DNA from: M55B112 sp040880545
GTDB lineage: Bacteria; Bacteroidota; Bacteroidia; Bacteroidales; GCA-2748055
NCBI GenBank assembly: GCA_040880545.1
Contig: JBBDIE010000122.1
Location: 1 to 21,175, forward strand
Reading direction: 5' to 3'
Length of the DNA stretch: 21,175 nt
The translations under genes and the position numbers were made by a program. Of the stretch, positions 16,098-21,175 are shown one piece after another (position 1 is the first letter of the stretch; every line of letters starts with the position of its first letter). The notes beneath the pieces were generated by a model. It saw nothing but the letters and a program-made list of their open reading frames with translations, was not told where the DNA came from and ran no database searches.

Positions 16098-17141
16098 CTA
16101 CCCTTTCTCCAGGGTGAAAACAAACGACGCCCCTTTCCCTAACTTACTATTTACCGTGATCGACTGATTATGCGCCTGGATAATATGCTTCACAATGGCA
16201 AGACCCAACCCGGTTCCCCCTGATTCCCTCGACCTGCTCTTATCCGCACGATAAAACCGTTCGAAAATTCTTGACAGATCCTCCTCCGCTATTCCAATTC
16301 CATTGTCCGAAACATCAACCAAAATAGTCTTTCCGGTATCGGCAAACCCAACCCGCGTCCTTCCGTTTAATTTTCCATACTTGATGGAATTCATCACAAG
16401 GTTATTCAGTACTTCGGTGATCCGCTTCTTGTCGGCTTTTACAAGAACCGGCTTATTATAATTCCCGTCAAACTCCAGTTTTAATTTGTATTGCCGGGCG
16501 TGCATCTCGTGCGACTCATACACATCCTCCACCAGTTTTACAATGTTGAACACTTCCTTCTGCATCTTGAACTCTCCCGACTCAAGCCTTGATATAGAGC
16601 CCAGTTCATCGACAATGGTAACCATCCTGTTGATGCTTTTTTCCGCCCTTTTGAGATATAACGTGTTGATCTTTTTATCATCAATGCCCCCGTCGAGGAG
16701 TGTGAGGATATAACCCTGAATGTTAAATATGGGTGTTTTAAGTTCATGGGAAACATTGCCGAGAAAATCTTTTCTGTGTTTTTCCTTTTCCCGGAGCTGT
16801 TTGATCTCATCGGTCTGATTGCTTGCCCAGATTTTTACTTCCTTATCCAGCTCTTCAGAAAAAGTTGCAGAATCAATTTTTTTCCTGAGCTTCTTCCGGG
16901 TTATGGCAACATTCTGTATCGTTTTGAAAACAGGACTCAGCCATTTCTCCACATATTTCAGAAAAAACCGGTGAACAATAAAATATCCCGACAGAAAAAG
17001 TACTGTTCCCAACGCTGCCTGCATGTAAATGTTATTCATTGTCCCGGTAATATGAAGTACAACCATCCCTGTGGTATAGATCAATAAAATGAGCGCGGCG
17101 ATAATCAAGGACTGGCTCACCGGTGATTTTCTGATTGCCAT
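16098..17141 (-). CDS. Membrane sensor histidine kinase, PhoR-like
   Basis: This 347-residue kinase has two transmembrane helices (about 11-31 and 42-62) joined by a loop of only about ten residues, so it has no real extracytoplasmic sensor domain. A charged linker follows, then a HisKA domain with phosphoacceptor H132 in NVSHELKTPIFNIQGY. The HATPase_c domain has the N box (VLNNLVMNSIKYG), G1 DNGIGI (D279), F box IFERFYRADKSRSRESGG and G2 GTGLGLAIVKHI (from G309). All catalytic boxes are intact. Its gene lies 15 bases after the Omp85-type gene, so the two form an operon. No response regulator is in the window, so its partner must be elsewhere. The signal is unknown; short-loop kinases often sense within the membrane or through a partner protein. 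Confidence 0.94.
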   Translation of the reverse strand: MAIRKSPVSQSLIIAALILLIYTTGMVVLHITGTMNNIYMQAALGTVLFLSGYFIVHRFFLKYVEKWLSPVFKTIQNVAITRKKLRKKIDSATFSEELDKEVKIWASNQTDEIKQLREKEKHRKDFLGNVSHELKTPIFNIQGYILTLLDGGIDDKKINTLYLKRAEKSINRMVTIVDELGSISRLESGEFKMQKEVFNIVKLVEDVYESHEMHARQYKLKLEFDGNYNKPVLVKADKKRITEVLNNLVMNSIKYGKLNGRTRVGFADTGKTILVDVSDNGIGIAEEDLSRIFERFYRADKSRSRESGGTGLGLAIVKHIIQAHNQSITVNSKLGKGASFVFTLEKG

Positions 17142-17156
17142 AATTTATTCATTTAA

Positions 17157-18575
17157 TTACCATTCATAAAACGGGGTAGTAACCCGAAAGAAGAATCCTG
17201 TAAAACCGTACCTGTTCACTGCATACTCTATCCCCAGCACTTTATCGTAATAGGTTACCAGGTCAATACCTATTCCGGTACTGTATTGCAGGGAATTCAC
17301 CATGTTATTGGATGGGTCAATGGAATTCGGGTTGTTCACATAACCCACATCACCCATAAGATTCAGGTAAACTGCATAGTGGACCTTATTAAATTGCCCG
17401 GCCTTCAAATAGGGTAACTTAAAGGTGGCAGGCTTCACCAACTGAAACTTCACGATTAGTTTATTAATAAAATAATCGGTTCCGTCTAATACAAAGTCAT
17501 CGTATCCTGTGAGGTTTTCCGCGTAACCCAGCGCTTTCTGCTGAATCAATGGCACCTGTTTATTCGAAGAGACTTTTCCTTTAACTACATTGGCAAGATA
17601 GAGGCGGTTCACTAGTTTTTTATGATAAAACAATACCGCTTCTGCGTCCCAGTTCCCGAAAGGATAGTCCTCTATTATACCTAACCCGAATCGCTGCGCC
17701 TTCGTTTTGAAAGCATAACCCTCCAGGGGGTATACTTTAGAATCGCGAATATCATACGTGTATACATAATCGATCTTAAAATGCCGGTAACTTGTGTATC
17801 CATTCCCGAAAAAATCAGGGTTCAAACGGGCCACCGTATCGCTGATCCAGTCGTCAATATAATGAACCCTGAGCCGGTGTCTTGAATACAAATGCGGACG
17901 GTAAGAATAGGCAATAAACGCGTCGGTTGTCCCCAGGGAATAATTTTCTTCATCGTTAAAATAGACCGGCAGGTTATCCATGGTCGTGTATTTTAGCCGG
18001 TGCTGCCGCATCAGACTGTAACTGAGCGATATTGCATGATTTTCGTTGCTGCCCAGATTCGGTTTTTCGTATTGAATGACATATTGCTCCCGGTACCCCA
18101 GCCGTATTTTTGCATTCAGAAGTTCGTTCCTTCCCCTGAAATTGTTCCACTGCAGCCACATCCCGTAATTGAGCTTACGCCACTCCGGCTCCTTTAAAAA
18201 TGCACTCAGGTTCCGGTCCCCATGCTCAAAAATCGGTGTTGGCCAGATATACCAACGTTCCTGTACATCCAGCATCACATTGATTCTGTTCCACGGAAGA
18301 TGCTCCGCATCTATTATTACAAAATTGAACAACGACAAATTAAGCAGATTTTCCCTGCTCCTCTCAAAGTCCCGGAGCAGATCCATTTTTGCGATTGTAT
18401 CACCTGCTGTAAATACGAGTTCCCGTAAGAGGATGTTCTCTTTTGTGATCCTGTTTCCCTCTATAATAATTTCATTGATCACAAGCCTGTCATCAGGAAC
18501 AGAATGGGTTTCCTGTGCATAAACCTGAGACAGAGTAATACCCACAAGTACTGCAATATATTTTACCTTGATCAT
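17157..18575 (-). CDS. Single-POTRA Omp85/BamA-superfamily outer-membrane protein
   Basis: A signal peptide (about 1-21, ending QVYAQ) is followed by one POTRA-like domain at about 32-108 (VINEIIIEGNRITKENI, then ERSRENLLNLSLFNF and VMLDVQERWY). A beta-barrel domain runs from about 115 to 472 and ends in FYEW, an aromatic C-terminus suited to BamA-dependent insertion. BamA itself has five POTRAs, so at 472 residues this is a small relative, not the assembly core. The conserved loop-6 motif, usually (V/I/L)RGY/F, reads LTGYDDFVLDG with Thr356 at the Arg position. The gene is first in an operon with a histidine kinase. Its role could be insertion or export of a particular protein or lipid; nothing here decides that. 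Confidence 0.85.
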   Translation of the reverse strand: MIKVKYIAVLVGITLSQVYAQETHSVPDDRLVINEIIIEGNRITKENILLRELVFTAGDTIAKMDLLRDFERSRENLLNLSLFNFVIIDAEHLPWNRINVMLDVQERWYIWPTPIFEHGDRNLSAFLKEPEWRKLNYGMWLQWNNFRGRNELLNAKIRLGYREQYVIQYEKPNLGSNENHAISLSYSLMRQHRLKYTTMDNLPVYFNDEENYSLGTTDAFIAYSYRPHLYSRHRLRVHYIDDWISDTVARLNPDFFGNGYTSYRHFKIDYVYTYDIRDSKVYPLEGYAFKTKAQRFGLGIIEDYPFGNWDAEAVLFYHKKLVNRLYLANVVKGKVSSNKQVPLIQQKALGYAENLTGYDDFVLDGTDYFINKLIVKFQLVKPATFKLPYLKAGQFNKVHYAVYLNLMGDVGYVNNPNSIDPSNNMVNSLQYSTGIGIDLVTYYDKVLGIEYAVNRYGFTGFFFRVTTPFYEW

Positions 18576-18661
18576 GCGTTAATTTCAACAAGCCTGCAAG
18601 TTAACAACAAAAAGCAAATCTTAAATCTATTTTAAAAATCAGGATGGTAGCTGAATTTGTG

Positions 18662-18669
18662 TATTTTTG
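18662..18669 (+). promoter_or_regulatory. -7 promoter element for the GIN-domain gene
   Basis: TATTTTTG is an exact TAnnTTTG match, 17 bases before the ATG at 18687; no clear -33 element is seen. It supports starting the gene at 18687, because an earlier in-frame TTG (18657) would lie upstream of the expected transcription start. On the opposite strand of the same 111-base spacer the Omp85 gene has only a weak TAGATTTA. Confidence 0.5.
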
Positions 18670-18686
18670 CAACAAATCTCTTCGTG

Positions 18687-19400
18687 ATGAATATTAAAGG
18701 CTTCGCCATTTTTATGATTATTTTTTTAGCAGGCATGGGGCCTGTTCATTCTCAAAACAGAACTACCCTGGATCTTGAAGATTTCAGTAAACTTAATGTC
18801 TCTGGCAGAATGGATGTTGAGTTGATCCGGTCAGAATCAAAGCAAATGAGCATTACCTCAATTAAAGGGGATCCGGAAGATGTGACTGTTGAAATAAAAG
18901 ATGGTGAACTGTATCTGAAGGTCCCCACGCGTATCAACAAAGACGATATTATTCAGATCCGGCTTCCCTATCAATTGCTGTCGCGCATAGAGACAACGTC
19001 TGGCGCTAAGTTAAATTCAGCTGATGAACTGAGGGCCGGTGCCCTGGAGCTTATTGCCAGGACAGGGGGGAAAATCGAATTGTCCATCCATGCTGACAGC
19101 TTAACGGCCAGAGTGACACAGGTTTCCGATATTATTCTTTATGGAAATGTTAAAACCCAATATGTAACGGTACTTACCGGGGGAAACTATCTGGCGTACG
19201 ACCTGGTTTCCCGGGATACTTATATCAAAGTCTCAGCAGGGGCACAGGGAAAGGTTACTGCCTCCCGGATCCTGGACGCAACGGCAAATTCAAAAGGGTA
19301 TATCGGATATATAGGTGACCCGGACAACACCGTTTTAAATACCTCGCTGGGAGGTACCATTGTACCGTTCAGTTCAAGAAAAGATGCGGATGTAAATTAA
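18687..19400 (+). CDS. Secreted GIN-domain (DUF2807) protein
   Basis: The product is 237 residues when started at the ATG at 18687, which directly begins a signal peptide (MNIKGFAIFMIIFLAG, cleavage near HSQ at residue 23). An in-frame TTG 30 bases upstream would add a poorly fitting extension. The rest is a repetitive beta structure typical of the GIN domain/DUF2807: FSKLNVSGRMDVELI, then LSRIETTSGAKLNSAD and LTARVTQVSDIILYG. These are beta-helix-like proteins with short Ser/Gly/Thr turns, annotated as putative adhesin heads but of unproven function. There is no lipobox, so the product is probably periplasmic or surface-exposed. Its stop codon overlaps the stop codon of convergent ispD. Confidence 0.88.
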   Translation: MNIKGFAIFMIIFLAGMGPVHSQNRTTLDLEDFSKLNVSGRMDVELIRSESKQMSITSIKGDPEDVTVEIKDGELYLKVPTRINKDDIIQIRLPYQLLSRIETTSGAKLNSADELRAGALELIARTGGKIELSIHADSLTARVTQVSDIILYGNVKTQYVTVLTGGNYLAYDLVSRDTYIKVSAGAQGKVTASRILDATANSKGYIGYIGDPDNTVLNTSLGGTIVPFSSRKDADVN

Positions 19401-20065
19401 TCTGATTCCGCCAATAGTGCGGCTGCAACTTTCATGTCGGAAGGGAACGTGATCTTTATATTTTCAACATTTCCTTTCACCAGGTTAATCTGGCCGAAAT
19501 AGGATTCAAACACCGAAGCATCGTCGGTATACCCCTGTTCCAGACAATTTTCATAGGCAGTAAGTAGCTTTTTTGCCTGAAATACCTGGGGGGTTTGCAC
19601 ACGCTTCACAATGTTACGGTCCAGAATATTGCTCCCCATACCAATGACCGTCCTTAATGTGTCTTCTGTATCAATTACCGGAATTGCGCTGCCCGTCTTT
19701 TCTGCTTCACTGTAACACCTTTCCAGTGTATCGATAGAAACCAACGGCCTTACAGCATCATGGATCCCTACAATTTCTCCCGGATAGATATTTGTCAACC
19801 CCTTCATCACCGAATGGAACCTTGTTGCCCCACCGGTGGCGGTAACAACCTTCCTGGTTGAAGCAAATTTCACTTTCAGCCCGTGCCACACAATCAGATG
19901 GCTCTCGGGCAATACCAGGATAATTTTAATATCCGGATCAAATTCGAGAAATTTCTCAATGGTCCAGATAATAACCGGCTTTCCATGCAATTCAAGAAAT
20001 TGCTTGGGCGTTTCCGACTTCATCCTTGATCCGGTTCCCCCTCCAACTATAACAACAGATCTCAT
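19397..20065 (-). CDS. ispD: 2-C-methyl-D-erythritol 4-phosphate cytidylyltransferase
   Basis: IspD makes CDP-methylerythritol from MEP and CTP, the third step of the MEP pathway. The 222-residue length is normal. The nucleotide-binding loop reads VGGGTGSRMKSETPKQFL, with R14 and K21 in the conserved CTP-binding positions. Further family motifs are GGATRFHSVMKGL, IHDAVRPLVS, TPQVFQAKKL, YTDDASVFE and ENIKITFPSDM, covering the whole fold. The gene lies 9 bases after the tandem universal stress protein gene and is probably cotranscribed with it. Its stop codon shares the TTAA at 19397-19400 with the stop of the convergent GIN-domain gene, so no spacer separates them. Confidence 0.96.
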   Translation of the reverse strand: MRSVVIVGGGTGSRMKSETPKQFLELHGKPVIIWTIEKFLEFDPDIKIILVLPESHLIVWHGLKVKFASTRKVVTATGGATRFHSVMKGLTNIYPGEIVGIHDAVRPLVSIDTLERCYSEAEKTGSAIPVIDTEDTLRTVIGMGSNILDRNIVKRVQTPQVFQAKKLLTAYENCLEQGYTDDASVFESYFGQINLVKGNVENIKITFPSDMKVAAALLAESD

Positions 20066-20074
20066 AAAAGTATT

Positions 20075-20926
20075 TTATCCAAATGTACTGAATCCAGATG
20101 GCAGCTGCTTTTTTCTTGGTTTGATACTAAGTAATGGGACCCTTGATTTATTCATCATCTGCTGGGCATAACTGCCAAAGAAAACGTTCCATTTATCAAT
20201 TGCACTGGACATCATGATTACCAGGCTTGCGTCCACAGCCTCTGCGTAATTTAGTGTCAGAACCGGGAGGCTGTCACCTGTTACTGTATGGTGAACACTC
20301 CTTACTTTTCTGCTGTTCAAAAACCCTATACACTGCTGACTGTAAGACTTTAGCCTGGCCAGGTCCCTTTTATTATTCGTTGTTGAGACTGCCAGGATGT
20401 GTACCTCAGCATCAAACAACCTTGCTATTTCAGCAGCCAATGGCAACTTTTGCCTGGTGTCAGGGTGCAGTTTGATTGGTACTACTATTTTCTTAAAACT
20501 CGTGGGTACTGGACTTTTTCTTATGGTAAATACCGGCCTGTCCGTGGCCGACATAATTTTCATCGCATTGCTTCCTGCAAATAGTTCTTCAAAGCCCGAT
20601 GCTCCATGTGTAGATGCACAAACCACCGAATCTTTAAATGCATTAACCTGATTCACGACTTCCCTGAATACCTTCCCCTTTTTAACAATATATTTTAACC
20701 GGGAATTGTTCCCCAGTTTTGGTTCATATTCCGCCACCAGTTTCCTGAATCTGTTTTCAGCAAATTTGTGTTCGTCACTTTCTGTACCGGGATGATAATC
20801 TGTAGTGGTTGTGATCACATATACCATTTGTATATTGATCTCTTGCTTTTTTGAAAACAGAATGGCCATTTCAAGTCCGTTGATCGATTCTCTCGAGAAA
20901 TCGACCGGAATAATGAAATTCTTCAT
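20075..20926 (-). CDS. Tandem universal stress protein (two UspA domains)
   Basis: This 283-residue protein contains two UspA domains, at about 1-138 and 145-272. The first starts with NFIIPVDFSRESINGLEMA and ends with STHGASGFEELFAGSNAMKI, which fits the G-x2-G-x9-GS nucleotide-binding pattern of ATP-binding Usp proteins. The second (KKIVVPIKLHPDTRQKLPLA) has MSSAIDKWNVFFGSYAQQM, where the first glycines of that pattern are missing and only the final GS remains, so it probably does not bind ATP the same way. Tandem Usp proteins are common in Bacteroidota and are linked to stress survival. The gene is first in a probable operon with ispD. Upstream, TAAATTAG on the reverse strand (about 20952-20959) is only a weak promoter match. 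Confidence 0.93.
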   Translation of the reverse strand: MKNFIIPVDFSRESINGLEMAILFSKKQEINIQMVYVITTTTDYHPGTESDEHKFAENRFRKLVAEYEPKLGNNSRLKYIVKKGKVFREVVNQVNAFKDSVVCASTHGASGFEELFAGSNAMKIMSATDRPVFTIRKSPVPTSFKKIVVPIKLHPDTRQKLPLAAEIARLFDAEVHILAVSTTNNKRDLARLKSYSQQCIGFLNSRKVRSVHHTVTGDSLPVLTLNYAEAVDASLVIMMSSAIDKWNVFFGSYAQQMMNKSRVPLLSIKPRKKQLPSGFSTFG

Positions 20927-21175
20927 AGATGTCAGTTTTTGTTGATACAGCTAATTTATAAATAATTCCAGAACCAAGCACATTTATAACCAGTTTGTAT
21001 CAGATGGAAGTAACCCGGCTCCCTTTTTTCCTGATATTTCTGAATATTCTTTCGCTTTCCCGTAACTGGGGTATCGGGCAACGCCACAGACAAGGGTGCT
21101 CTTAATACCGAATTAAATTGACAGAGCCACGAAATATCGTCGAATTTCCAGAATTTAAAACGAAGCGCCACCCCC

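Noticed and set aside
18657..18686. TTG start extending the GIN-domain protein by ten residues
   Set aside because: The TTG lies upstream of an exact -7 promoter element and the extension precedes a complete signal peptide; the ATG at 18687 fits better.
20956..21171. 71-codon reverse-strand frame at the right edge
   Set aside because: No family resemblance, odd composition rich in Trp, Phe and Lys, and a start close to the window end. It could be the tail of a gene entering from the right, but nothing supports that; the 249 bases 20927-21175 otherwise hold only a weak promoter-like sequence.

Overview
The window looks like ordinary core chromosome from a member of the Bacteroidota. The first gene ends in a type IX secretion (Por) sorting domain, which is specific to that phylum. 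Four genes have exact or near TAnnTTTG -7 promoter elements, start codons lack Shine-Dalgarno sequences, and the cluster ileS - traR/dksA-like - lspA is one I know from this phylum. The IleRS, LspA, DksA-like and IspG proteins all have Bacteroidota-type forms. I cannot name genus or species.

Layout. Positions 58-2811 encode a secreted multidomain GH13 alpha-amylase. Positions 2812-3651 form the only long gap. It holds a perfect nested inverted repeat, a short reverse-strand remnant resembling a minimal nucleotidyltransferase (MNT), a forward-strand remnant of an XRE-type regulator, and the ileS promoter. Positions 3652-8282 carry ileS, a DksA/TraR-like gene and lspA. A DUF502 membrane protein (reverse) is followed by a secreted glycerophosphodiester phosphodiesterase, then by reverse-strand tetR and rnr (RNase R). 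Divergent from rnr, cysS and ispG run forward with 3 bases between them. On the reverse strand follow a sensor histidine kinase and, directly upstream of it, a single-POTRA Omp85-type outer-membrane protein. A secreted GIN/DUF2807 protein runs forward. The window closes with reverse-strand ispD and a tandem universal stress protein.

How the genes fit together. Two MEP isoprenoid enzymes (IspD, an early step, and IspG, the penultimate step) sit in separate operons about 3 kb apart. Two aminoacyl-tRNA synthetases, RNase R and lipoprotein signal peptidase make up the housekeeping part. The envelope theme (LspA, Omp85 protein, histidine kinase, DUF502, GIN protein, T9SS cargo) is strong, but most of it is probably general. 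No tRNA, rRNA, CRISPR array, prophage or intact transposon was recognised.

I did not find a convincing new multi-gene system. The items most worth a second look are the decayed accessory patch at 2812-3400 with its nested palindrome, the GIHH signature of IleRS (HIGH with first and third residues exchanged), the Arg-to-Thr change in the conserved barrel-loop motif of the Omp85 protein, and the Omp85-histidine kinase gene pair with no response regulator in view.
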